Positions 24,873 to 34,960 of a stretch of 64,000 nucleotides of DNA are shown in pieces (position 1 is the first letter of the stretch; each line of letters starts with the position of its first letter). The position numbers and the translations under genes are program-made. Source of the stretch: Unio delphinus (Eukaryota; Mollusca; Bivalvia; Unionida; Unionidae); contig JAQISU010000036.1 in NCBI GenBank assembly GCA_029339505.1, positions 8,346,501 to 8,410,500 of the forward strand, given 5' to 3'. The notes under the pieces were generated by a model. The model was given only the letters and a program-made list of their open reading frames with translations. It was not told the DNA's origin and did not search any database.

Positions 24873-25096
24873 GTATCATCAACATCAGTCTCTTGACCTA
24901 GTGTGGTCATCTAGGCACTGTACTGCTGAACATCTGACCAGTTCCCTCCACACATCTCGATCATGTGCAAATGCCTGTGTCTCTGCAAAACTTTTCCTGG
25001 TCCATTCTGTGATGTTGTCACACCACTTTTTACTCTGTCTACCTCTCCTTCTCCCACCTTGGACACTACCCTGCAGTACTGTTGTGGATAGACTGC
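24873..25096 (-). pseudogene. non-LTR retrotransposon ORF C-terminal end (family R1 copy)
   Basis: On the minus strand one open frame reads TVLQGSVQGGRRRGRQSKKW, then CDNITEWTRKSFAETQ and DVWRELVRCSAVQ before a stop. This is the 'G.R.RGRQ..RW.DNI.EWTG.SF....' ending of reverse transcriptases of RTE/CR1-related elements in invertebrates. Only this end is present. It sits inside the 30-bp array. The same family's end, in the opposite direction, lies at 25950-26180. Confidence 0.75.
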
Positions 25097-25400
25097 ATGA
25101 GTTTATAAGCTGGTAGTAAGTGTTGCATTAGCTTGTAAGCTGGTAGTAAGTGTTGCATTAGCTTGTAAGCTGGTAGTAAGTGTTGCATGAATTAGTAAAC
25201 TGGTTTTAAGTGTTGCATAAGTTTGTAAGCTGATTTTAAGTGTTGCGTCAATTTGTAAGCTGGTAGTAAGTGTTGCATAAATTTGTAAGCTGGTAGTAAG
25301 TGTTGCATTAGTTTGTAAGCTGGTTGTAAGTGTTGCATAAATTTGTAAGCTGGTAGTAAGTGTTGCATTAGCTTGTAAGCTGAACTTAAGTCAGCCATGG

Positions 25401-25632
25401 ACTGTAGGTTTTAACGCCATTTTCCAGCAAACGATAGGCTATACATGGCAACCAGTAGTTATGGTGGTGGAAGAACCTGGAATGCCCCTGAAAGACCCAC
25501 CAACCCATGGGATACTATCGGTAAGCTTTCTCAGATACCCAAATGGACTGAGCCCGAGACTCGAATCCATGCAGACAGGTGAGATGGCAGTGATCTGTAA
25601 CAGTGAGCGCTTGAGACCTCATGGCCACCATA
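25401..25632 (-). mobile_element. tRNA-derived SINE, family B, minus orientation
   Basis: Shares with the copies at 44811, 58485 and 62912 the phrases TTTTAACGCC, ACGATAGGCTATACATGG, GGTGGAAGAACC, AAGCTTTCTCA, GAGATGGCAGTGATCTGTAA and a degraded tRNA-like head at the right end (GAGCGCTTGAGACC). It is inserted in the 30-bp array. Confidence 0.8.
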
Positions 25633-25949
25633 AGTTTGTAAGCTGGCTTTAAGTGTTGCATAAGTTTATCAGCTGGCCTTGAGTGTTGCATAAATTTGTA
25701 AGTTGGTAGTAAATGTTGCATAAATTTGTAAGTTGGTAGTAAGTGTTGCATAAATTTGTAAGGTGGTATTAAGTGTTGTATAAGTTTGTAGGCTGGTTGT
25801 AAGTGTTGCATAAGTTTGTAAGCTGATAGTAAGTGTTGCATGAATTTGTAAGCTGGTTGTAAGTGTTGCATAAATTTGTAAGGTGATAGTGTTGCATAAA
25901 TTTGTAAGGTGATAGTGTTGCATAAATTTGTAAGCTGGTAGTAAGTGTT

Positions 25950-26180
25950 GTCCACATGTCACATGATCAACAGAGCTTGCAAATACAATCATGCAAGGTA
26001 CTGTGCAGGGAAGTCGAAGGAGAGGAAGACAGGAAAAGATGGGAGCATAACATCTCAGGGTGGACAGGACTGAAGTCGAGTGACACAGTGAGATTATCAG
26101 AGAACAGATTGGAATGGAGGAAGCAAGTTGTCAGGTCATCAGTGGTGCTCCAATGGTTGACAAGACTAAGGGATAGATAG
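25950..26180 (+). pseudogene. non-LTR retrotransposon ORF C-terminal end (family R1 copy, opposite orientation)
   Basis: On the + strand the same ending as at 24873-25096 is read across one frameshift: MQGTVQGSRRRGRQEK in one frame, then KRWEHNISGWTGL and RLEWRKQVVRSSVVLQWL in another, with a stop at the end. It lies in the 30-bp array, about 1 kb from its inverted relative. Confidence 0.7.
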
Positions 26181-26547
26181 TAAGTGTTGCATAAATTTGT
26201 AAGCTGGTAGTAAGTGTTGCATGAATTTGTAAACTGGTAGTAAGTGTTGCATAAATTTTTAAGCTTATAGTAAGTGTTGCATAAATTTGTAAGCTGGTAG
26301 TAAGTGTTGCATAAGTTTGTAAGCTGGTTGTAAGTGTTGCATAGGTTTGTAAGCTGGTTGTAAGTGTTGCATAAGTTTGTAAGCTGATAGTGTTGCATAA
26401 GTTTGTAAGCTGATAGTAAGTGTTGCATAAGTTTGTAAGCTGGTTGTAAGTGTTGCATGAATTTGTAAGCTGGTAGTAAGTGTTGCATAAGTTTGTAAGC
26501 TGGTTGTAAGTGTTGCATGAATTTGTAAGCTGGCTTTAAGTGTTGCA

Positions 26548-27484
26548 ACTCCGCCAAGGACGGTTCAAGCCAGGCTGAAAAAGGAGGAGGGTTGGGCGTA
26601 GGGCTAGCGACCCCACCCCGTTAAAACAACTCTTGCTACGAAAACGACAACAAGGGAACAACCTCAATGCTGGATGACCTGGACTATGCCGACGACATCG
26701 GGTTGCTGGCAAGCAGACACCAGGATATTCAACAGAAGACACAACAGTTGGTACAGACAGCAAATACCATAGGTCTTCGAGTCAACATAGGGAAGACAAA
26801 AGTCTTGAGGAAGAATACTAGAGTGGGCAACCCAATCACCATCAATGACCAGCCTCTGCAAGAACTAGACGATTTCACTTACCTGGGTAGTAAGGTCGCC
26901 ACGGATGGAGATAGCACAAGGGAAGTCGTCACAATAATCGGCAAGGCCAACCAGACCTTCGCAATGCTGAAGCCCATATGGAGGACAAGAAACCTCAGTG
27001 TCCACACGAAGATCCGTATCTTCAAGAGCAACGTGTTGAGCGTCCTTTTGTACGGCTCAGAGTGTTGGAAGTCCACTGCGAACATAGAACACAAGCTCGA
27101 AGTGTTTCAAACCAAATGCCTGTGACGCATCATGAGGATCTTCTGGCCAAACACGATCTCAAATGAGGAACTTCGGCACAGCGGGTGCAAGCACCATCTC
27201 TGAGATCATTTCAACTCGGCGATGGAGATGGCTCGGACATGTCTGCAGAATGCCTCCTGACTCACTACCAAGGGTGGCACTGAGATGGACCCCACAGGGG
27301 AAAAGGAACCGTGGCAGACCCAAAGAGACCTGGCGACGAACAGTGGAGAGAGACCTTAAGACCAGAGGCCTCACCTATCAGACCGCCCCTGCAATAGCTG
27401 CCGACAGACGGAAATGGTGCTCCCTTGCTGTTGCCTCAAGCACCAGACGGCGCAGAGAGGATTGATTGATTGATTGATTGATTT
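26548..27484 (+). pseudogene. non-LTR retrotransposon reverse transcriptase, 5'-truncated, with (GATT)n tail
   Basis: The frame 26667-27125 starts in the RT catalytic region (LDDLDYADDIGLLA), followed by GLRVNIGKTKVL, FTYLGSKVA and SVLLYGSECW, the order expected for RTE/I/CR1-like RT palm and thumb. After a stop at 27123 the ORF resumes shifted at 27163-27465 with RRWRWLGHVCRMP, GKRNRGRPKETW and a basic end. The 3' end is a short GATT repeat (about 27462-27484), a typical tail. Endonuclease and the N-terminal RT are absent. Its first ~110 bp (26548-26660) is not clearly contiguous with the RT and may reflect internal deletion. It is bounded on both sides by 30-bp array units. Confidence 0.85.
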
Positions 27485-27799
27485 TAAGTGTTGCATAAGT
27501 TTGTAAGCTGATAGTAAGTGTTACATAAGTTTGTAAGCTGGTTGTAAGTGTTGCATAAATTTGTAAGCTGGTAGTAAGTGTTACATAAATTTGTAAGCTG
27601 AAACTTAAGTCAGCCATGAACTGCTCAGGTGGCCTAAGTGGTTAGATCAGATAATGGATGGTAAATTCAGTCTACTCCACATCATCTGAGTAAGTTGAGC
27701 AGTGGATATTATATACAATGTACTCGTGTGATGCAGCTCTGAGGTATTAATGATTAATGAGAAGAAAAGTAATCAAATGAAATCCACTAATACATGACC

Positions 27800-28014
27800 T
27801 AGTAATGCTTTTGTAATGAAGGCGCTTCTCCTTGCCGTTCCACCTAACATTTCACACAGTGCAACCTTTTTAATGACGGAGTTGCCTCCCTTAACTAAAT
27901 GAAATGACTAGTAGTGTCAAATACATGGGAGGTAATCATATTAAATCTTCAACACTTAACACAGTACTCTTTATGTAATAATGGAGTTGCCTCCCTGAAC
28001 TAAATGCAATTGCT
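27800..28014 (+). repeat. ~105-bp repeat, left part (split by the composite element)
   Basis: Units carry GGAGTTGCCTCCCTTAACTA, GTGTCAAATACATGGGAGGT, ATCATATTAAATCTTCAACA and CACAGTACT. The last left unit breaks after AAATGCAATTGCT at 28014; the matching remainder resumes at 30984. Confidence 0.8.
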
Positions 28015-28478
28015 GGTATAACGGTACCAATTGCGCATGACCAGGTGGGCGGTGCTTAAAGTGTAGGGTCCATTGCAGGCAGTAATAAAGGACAAGACAA
28101 GCTTTGATTGGTGGATTATGCAAGAATTGTACTTTCTGTTAGGCTTAAAAAATAGTTTAGCCTCTTGGCAACATGTGAATTTATGTTAATTCCTATACAG
28201 ATCATATTTTGTATTTTTTATGATTTTTTGAAAATGTCATAGACATGACTGAAAATAGGTATGTTGTGACTAGATAACTCATACCCCTGTCTAGTTCCAG
28301 CAGAGTTATCTCTCTTAAATGCAATGGAGTACCTAGTTTTGTCATCATCAAATTGACAATCTAACATTGTTCTCTATAACAGTGTGTGAGATGCATGCTA
28401 AATTAGGATAGAAAATATATTTATCTCTCCAAATATTAGCATTGAGGTCTATGGAAAAACAATTGGTACCGTGATACC
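28015..28478 (+). repeat. 464-bp terminal direct repeat, left copy
   Basis: Begins GGTATAACGGTACCAATTG and ends CAATTGGTACCGTGATACC, a 19-bp inverted pair with one mismatch. The whole 464 bp recurs at 30520-30983 with only four differences by my reading (about 99% identity). No coding potential is evident. It could be a MITE or an unusual LTR. Confidence 0.95.
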
Positions 28479-30519
28479 TAAAAGATAATACCAGCTTCAC
28501 AGTGTATCCATAGCACCGAGTATACATAGCCATCATTTATATACTGTCATAGTGTCATTTGGTTAAACAATGGATATTGAGAAGTTCTTGTCTAATATTG
28601 ACAGACTTTTACATAGAAAATGTATAAAATCTTCAGAAAATAAGACACATTAGCTTTGGAATGAGGCTTTTGTAACTATACTTATAACATATATAGACTG
28701 ATGGCTTTGTGTCTGTGTATTCAGCTTCAAGATTAGCATACAAGCAAAAAACATAAGTTATGTAAAGTTAATTTAGTTAATTTTAGCCAAATATTGACTA
28801 TTTTATGCGCAAAAGATGAAAAATCATGGATAAAAAGCAACTCTCTTGTTCTTTTAAAGCATGTCATAGACCAGGAATAGGGGACACTTTTGGTCCTCTT
28901 GTAGATAGTTCACTTGTATCATAAAGACTATTCTGGTATGAGTATTTTAGGTAATTTATTAAAGATATGGTATTCCTTTTTATTTTGATTTGAATTGTCC
29001 TGCTCTAATTGTCTTCTTTTTCTTGTAAACTTTTGTGCCTTGAGAAATGAACATGCGATTCCTTAGTTAGATAATCATTCTTGAGGTCTCTACCACATAT
29101 AGTTGCCTGGATTTTAGGTTCTCGCTTTATCAGTAATGCATTTTTGAATAATTTAATTGCATTGAAGTAATACATGTGTTCTTGAACTCATCTATAGTAC
29201 ATGTATAATATATTGCATAAAATAAAAAGACCACACCTTATGTATATCATTCAGTTATCTCCCTTACACCAGACATACATTTCAATAGATAAAACCCCAC
29301 AATTTAAGTGAGTTTTTATGAAAATCAAGAGAAGATTTGTGAATTATCATATTAGCCCTTGGTCTTGATGCAAATTGAACTAGAACTACTTTAATAATTT
29401 TTCCCAGTAAAGTTTAAAAGTTTGAAAACTGATCAAACATGCTTTGTTTTTTTTTTTTTTCCTGTCTAACAGAAGCCCATTATTGTTAATTTCTTATTTA
29501 GAAGAAATATAACTTATATGCATCTATATTATCTACATTATTCACCCTTTTATATTAGCTAGGAATGAACACCATGTCACCTGATATTTGGTGCCTGTAA
29601 GGGATGTTATAGCACAGGTGCCTTGGAATTGTATTTGCACCTATGATTCACTGCTGCCCTATATTTTCCAAGATAATGTTATCAAGCTCTCACTTCTCAT
29701 TTTTCTCATTGCTGCTTTTGTCTCCTTTAATTCCATTATCATACGCTACATCTCCCATTTAGATACACACTTTTCTCCTGTTTTTAAATCCATTGGACTC
29801 ACTATACTCATTGTTAAACTTTAGCCTTTTTCTGTATTCAAGTAAACATTTTCACACACAAATCCATGATAACCCCTTACAAAAGCTGTTATCTACTTTA
29901 TTTGGTGTCAGATTGGCTTATTGCATCAAATGTATGCACTACAGAAAGGAGGGAAGCTTTCTATTTGTATGACAAAGAGGCTGGGTAGCTTGACCTTTGT
30001 GTGAGGACTAGAGGTTAGTGACCTCTTGCATATGCAGACAGTGTAAAGTGTTCAAAGCTAATACTTTATAATTAGATTGGGCCATGTCCACCTGTCCTTG
30101 TTGTTACTTTCTGTGTTTGTGACACAAATATAAGTCCTTTACTTTATATCAAAATGTCTCTTTAAGAGTAGAACTGGTACATGCTAACTAGTGCATTGAC
30201 CTTTGACCTTACTATTACATAATATGACATAATGTGATTTATCCCATATCACCAAAGTGAAGTATGATAAGTGCTAATATGAATAAAACACAACTCATAG
30301 TTAAAAGAATTCATTTTATTTCAAAAGATGAGTTTGATAGTGAAGCAAAAGTATTAAAACAGGAGTTAAAACAGCTGAATAACATTTCTATACACAATCA
30401 TATAAAACATAGCTTAGTACTTCATAAAATTGTTTTTGACAAGCGAGACTAAGTACACTTGTTAGTTATATAGTCCCGAGCTATTTCACAGATTATTGGA
30501 AAAATCAAGGTTTGCTATA
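28479..30519. other. interior of the composite element, no gene recognised
   Basis: AT-rich DNA between the two 464-bp repeats. The longest open frames (29588-29824 and 30264-30452) show no known domain. Confidence 0.5.
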
Positions 30520-30983
30520 GGTATAACGGTACCAATTGCGCATGACCAGGTGGGCGGTGCTTAAAGTGTAGGGTCCATTGCAGGCAGTAATAAAGGACAA
30601 GACAAGCTATGATTGGTGGATTATGTAAGAGTTGTACTTTCTGTTAGGCTTAAAAAATAGTTTAGCCTCTTGGCAACATGTGAATTTATGTTAATTCCTA
30701 TACAGATCATATTTTGTATTTTTTATGATTTTTTGAAAATGTCATAGACATGACTGAAAATAGGTATGTTGTGACTAGATAACTCATACCCCTGTCTAGT
30801 TCCAGCAGAGTTATCTCTCTTAAATGCAATGGAGTACCTAGTTTTGTCATCATCAAATTGACAATCTAACATTGTTCTCTATAACAGTGTGTGAGATGCA
30901 CGCTAAATTAGGATAGAAAATATATTTATCTCTCCAAATATTAGCATTGAGGTCTATGGAAAAACAATTGGTACCGTGATACC
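30520..30983 (+). repeat. 464-bp terminal direct repeat, right copy
   Basis: Near-identical to 28015-28478 and in the same orientation. Differences noted are AGCTA/AGCTT, TGTAAG/TGCAAG, AGAGTT/AGAATT and GCACGC/GCATGC. The same 19-bp inverted ends are intact. Confidence 0.95.
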
Positions 30984-31180
30984 TGCTGAAGTAATAGTGT
31001 CAAAGACATGGGAGGTAATCTTATTAAATATTCAACGCTCCACACAGTAATGCCTTTGTAATGATTGAGTCGCTTCCCTTAACTAATTGCAAATGGCTCA
31101 AGTTAAAAAAAGAATGTCAAACACATGGGAGGTGATCATAATAAATCTTGAAAACTTCACACAGGAATGCTTTTGTACAG
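30984..31180 (+). repeat. ~105-bp repeat, right part
   Basis: Resumes the repeat interrupted at 28014: GTGTCAAAGACATGGGAGGT and a following unit GTCAAACACATGGGAGGTGA, with CACACAG-AATGC-TTTGTA between. Confidence 0.8.
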
Positions 31181-31955
31181 AGAACTGTGTGTAACGGGCA
31201 CTTAATATGTACCATTTTGATTTGTGGCTCAATTAATAAATTACGGCATACACAGACGGGGAAAACTACTAATTCAGGCTGATATCGCTGCTTGTAAATA
31301 GTTTTAATAGATTTAAGGAGATTTAAGATTTACAGCTGATTGTATGCAGTGCCAAAATCATGAATACATGTTGTTGATCAAAGCAAAAACATTTTCGTAG
31401 TTGATCTTTAAATTTTGAAAGTAGCTTTTTAAAACAGGAAGTTAATATGGGTCACTCTAAATGTAGGAATAACTAGATTCTGAAATTGCAGACCATATAT
31501 GGGTCAATTGTCTACTGCAATGAGAAAGAACAAAATCAGAATGAGTGGTTTTTTATTTCATAAGCAGTATAAAATTTTAATTCAATAAATAGACAGGTGA
31601 TACATTCTGGATGACTTCAATATTTATTGGTATGATAGTTCAGAACTTGGATCCATAAAAGCTGACAATTATTGTTTATCGTTTTGGTTAGTGTGCAGGT
31701 CTTAGCTTGTGTGATTGTGACGCTATCAGTTTTTACATTATTTTTTCATGGATCCAATGTTGACAATTACATAGTTTTTCCAAAACAATTTGATTTCTGA
31801 TAGTCGTTGCCACTACATTTGGTACTATAATAATTTATAATGCCATTTTTAACGTATGATTGGATCCCTGCCTACTGCTGGAACACATATATGTGCCAAT
31901 GGTCTACTGCAATTTAAAAATAACTAATGTTTTAATAAAGATATTGAAACAGAAG

Positions 31956-31957
<2 letters not shown>
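31181..31957. other. no gene recognised
   Basis: AT-rich sequence without coding or repeat signature. Confidence 0.5.
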
Positions 31958-32015
<58 letters not shown>

Positions 32016-32192
32016 TAATGATGATATAATAATAATAATAATAATAATGATCATACTAATAATAATAATAATAATACTAATAAGAAGAAGAAGATGAAGA
32101 ATAATAATAACAATAATAATAATAATAATAATAATGATCATACTAATAATAATAATAATACTAAAAAGAAGAAGAAGATGAAGAAGAAGAAT
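31958..32192. repeat. (AAT)n microsatellite with imperfect duplication
   Basis: Long AAT run with a duplicated block ATGATCATACTAATAATAAT followed by AAGAAGAAGATGAAGA. It lies at the 3' side of the minus-strand retroelement fragment that follows and may be its expanded tail. Confidence 0.9.
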
Positions 32193-32475
32193 AATGTGGA
32201 CTTAGTACAGCACCACATTTTTTACAATAGATAATACAAAAACATGTACAACGACAAGATTACAAAACAAATACATGCTCACAATACAGAAGGAAGTAAG
32301 CATTAAGTCATTAAGTCTGTTCTTGTTATAAAAAGATGAGCTCTAAGAGCACTCTTTGGGTAATTTATTCCACAAATCTGATCCTTGGTAAGGAAAAGAA
32401 TGGCATCAATATGGCTTGTGGGAATAATAAGATTGCGAGTGTAGGAATAGGAGTGTAAGTTTCTAGATGGAGTGT
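32193..32475 (-). pseudogene. non-LTR retrotransposon 3' end (RT C-terminus), minus strand
   Basis: On the minus strand, TPSRNLHSYSYTRNLIIPTS and, in a shifted frame, SFPYQGSDLWNKLPKECS resemble the RT ending 'R.LRSS...LL.P......RSF...GP..WN.LP'. A 3' UTR follows, ending in an AAT/ATT-rich tail. Its 3' UTR differs from the element at 8188 and 56174, so it is a separate family. It is badly decayed. Confidence 0.55.
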
Positions 32476-32860
32476 ACACGTGTGTGGTCAAGTAAGTATA
32501 CTGGACTGAAGCCAGTCCACGAAATGAACATGGGTATGGTCAAGTAAGTATACTGGACTGAAGCCAGTCCACGAAATGAACATGGGTATGGTCAAGTAAG
32601 TATACTGGACTGAAGCCAGTCCACGAAATGAACATGCACTAAATGCACATGGGTGTGGTCAAGTAAGTATACTGGACTGAAGCCAGCCCACTAAATGCAC
32701 ATGGGTGTGGTCAAGTAAGTATACTGGACTGAAGCCAGCCCACTAAATGCACATGGGTGTGGTCAAGTAAGTATACTGGACTGAAGCCAGTACACGAAAT
32801 GCACATGGGTGTGGTCAAGTAAGTATACTGGACTGGAGCCAGTCCACGAAATGCAGCATA
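32463..32860 (+). repeat. ~52-bp minisatellite with an inverted repeat in each unit, 7 copies
   Basis: Units carry GGTCAAGTAAGTATACTGG and TGGACTGAAGCCAGTCCAC. In most units TGGACT...AGTCCA forms a short stem, so the array is a run of potential hairpins. One unit carries an additional ATGAACATGCACTAA. Confidence 0.95.
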
Positions 32861-34960
32861 GAGAAAATATTTTATACTTAATGGTTTTATTTGTAAAAAT
32901 TGCAACTTTTATGAATTATGTTGTAAAACTTGATAGTGAATGGTCTTTTTATGATTTTCTATCAAGATGTAATGTCACGTCACTGTCAGATTAGAATGCA
33001 TTAAACAATGGAACCAAGAATTTACTCCCCCTACGTGCAGTCTTGATGGGATTTGAAATTCTGGTTTTGAACAAGAAATTTTCGCTGTTGTTCCCAAATA
33101 AGAGATTTTTATACATTTATTATATTAAAACTTTAGAATTACAAAACCATTGTTTGTGAATGACGTGATCTTTCTTTGCATTCATTCAGTATTGTTTTCC
33201 TTAATAAAAATGAATATTATTTCAATTTGCAGCCATGATGGTGTTGGCAATACATACACAAAGTTTGTACAAAATCATGAAATTAGTTTAGGCTTGGAAC
33301 TGTTTGGTCTAAAACATGGCGGTCACTTTAACTAATGAAGGAAAAATTCGGGGAAAATCCCGATAAGAGCCACTGACCGATGGGAAGCTTTCTCACGTAC
33401 CCACATTATCCATCAAGTCCAAATTTGACAACTTGCCTCTTGCTGCTTATTTCATATGTAATATTTTGATGACTTTATTTTGATTGGATTTCCATGAACC
33501 AAGTTCTCTTCATTGCAGCATTTTGTCTTTTGTATATGTATAGATTACTTGTGTAATGGCCTCTCTAACAGATGTATTTTGTCACTTCTTTTTTAGCAAC
33601 ATTAAATTTGTTTTTATGAATCAAATTCTACTTCATTCAATGAAATCGCTGTATTGTTTTTCTCAAGAAAGAAAACATTAGAAATTAACATTTTTTTAAA
33701 GACATATTTGGTGGTGATTCCATATAAGGAATCTTATTACCTCACCAATGTTAAAATAGAGTTTCTTTTCTTAATTTTAGTCACTATAGCAGCTGATGGG
33801 ACTGTATCCTTTCTTTAGGCGAAAATACATTCTTCATGCTTGCTATTTTGAAATATTAAGTACAAACTAATATGTCAAGTATGTATTTCAGTGTTATGCT
33901 AATGTATTTCAGTTGCATTTTTATTTCTGGAGACCTAGATATTTAAACAAATCTTTTGAAATTTTGTGTCGTATATTACTTCGTGTCATGTGTTACTTAT
34001 TTTATCCCAATGCTTCTGGTAGAACTGTGAAAATATGTGATTGATAAATTACTGATAAATTTTAGCTTGGATAAAGATACATGTAAGTAGCTGAGTAATA
34101 TATTCATAACGAAGTTTCTTTGCTTGTTGAAAATTAACGTAAAGTGCATTTAGTATAAGTAATTGAAAATTTGGAGTAGAAAGAAATGTTACTATTTTAC
34201 AAAGTACGCATTAAATCAGTGACAATTTCTTAATTTAACTTTTAATAATATCCTTGTCCATGCTCTCTTCTGACCTTCCTTTTTTGAAGGCGATAAAACC
34301 CATTTTTTTTTTCAAAGTTCATCTTGGAACTTAGGACATTAAAAGAAAGAAACGTACGTCCTAACTGTGAAAATACAATATAATTAACATGGCTATGGAC
34401 AAATAAAAGTGTATAATCTGGTGAAAGCATCATAATAAAAGTTGAACCAATATTGTCATGTAATCGCATCAAATACAGGACACTGTAAAATGTTTCTATT
34501 AATTGTTGTGCTTTATATTAATGCTAAGCAACACGTTTGGATACGCTGTATCTCTAAAGCACTTGTCATAAACTGGTCATATTATGGACACTGTTTTATA
34601 CGTACACTGAAAATTGGACAATTACGTTGCAACATTAAATCATCATTCCTTGGCTGCTACTAAACTAACAGAAAAAAAAATCTGGTACATTCCAGTGTTC
34701 TTCCCGAATGCTTATTTATACAATTTAAAATACTGATTTTCTCTAAATTTTTGTTTTCGTCTACTATTCGCGATCGTCAGTATTTTCGACTGTCTCACTC
34801 ACATCATTAGTTGTTCATTCTTGTCTGCAAGTAAAGAACGATCAAATGTAAGATAATTTCTATCAAGAAAACTAAGCATGGGAATGAAAAGCAGATGCGA
34901 TATAGCAGTATGAGGAGATCTCTATTGAAAAGACAGTAATTTTAATTTTTAGTAGCATAC
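32861..34960. other. no gene recognised
   Basis: AT-rich sequence. A ~40-bp piece at 33385-33425 (GGGAAGCTTTCTCACGTACC and CACATTATCC) resembles the middle of SINE family B and may be a remnant. Nothing else was identified. Confidence 0.45.

Larger units (their letters stand above)
23861..27610 (+). repeat. 30-bp minisatellite, interrupted by four mobile-element fragments
   Basis: The basic unit is TAAGTGTTGCATAAGTTTGT followed by AAGCTGGTTG (30 bp). The left third (23861-24400) uses a diverged variant (TGAGTTTGTAAGCTGAGAAT, AAGTCTCACA). The array is interrupted at 24873-25096, 25401-25632, 25950-26180 and 26548-27484 by retroelement fragments. Because 30 is a multiple of three, all minus-strand frames show a 10-residue repeat (LQPAYKLMQH-like); these are not taken as genes. 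The end phrase ACTTAAGTCAGCCATG occurs both at about 25385 and at 27604. Confidence 0.95.
28015..30983. mobile_element. 2,969-bp composite or LTR-like element flanked by TGCT
   Basis: Two 464-bp direct repeats enclose 2,041 bp. TGCT occurs immediately outside both ends (28011-28014 and 30984-30987). If the whole unit and one TGCT are removed, the flanks join into a normal unit of the ~105-bp repeat, so the 2,969 bp appears to have arrived as one insertion. The interior has no recognisable gag, RT, integrase or transposase, no convincing primer-binding site after the left repeat and no strong polypurine tract before the right one. It is either a composite of two MITEs moving together or a non-autonomous LTR element of TRIM/LARD type. 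Confidence 0.7.

Noticed and set aside
25669..26557. Minus-strand open frames with a repeated LQPAYKLMQH motif
   Set aside because: These are by-products of the exact 30-bp array. All three minus frames are similarly open, and the frames run into inserted retroelements.
21430..27610. CRISPR-like array
   Set aside because: Repeats are contiguous and diverged, without unique spacers, in a eukaryotic context.
27622..27650. tRNA-like phrase GCTCAGGTGGCCTAAGTGGT as another SINE A copy
   Set aside because: Only the first ~25 bp resembles the family A head and no body follows. It may be a tiny remnant but cannot be supported.
28479..28510. Primer-binding site after the left 464-bp repeat
   Set aside because: The sequence following the repeat (TAAAAGATAATACC) has no TGG-initial tRNA complement within the first few bases, so an LTR origin is not supported by this feature.
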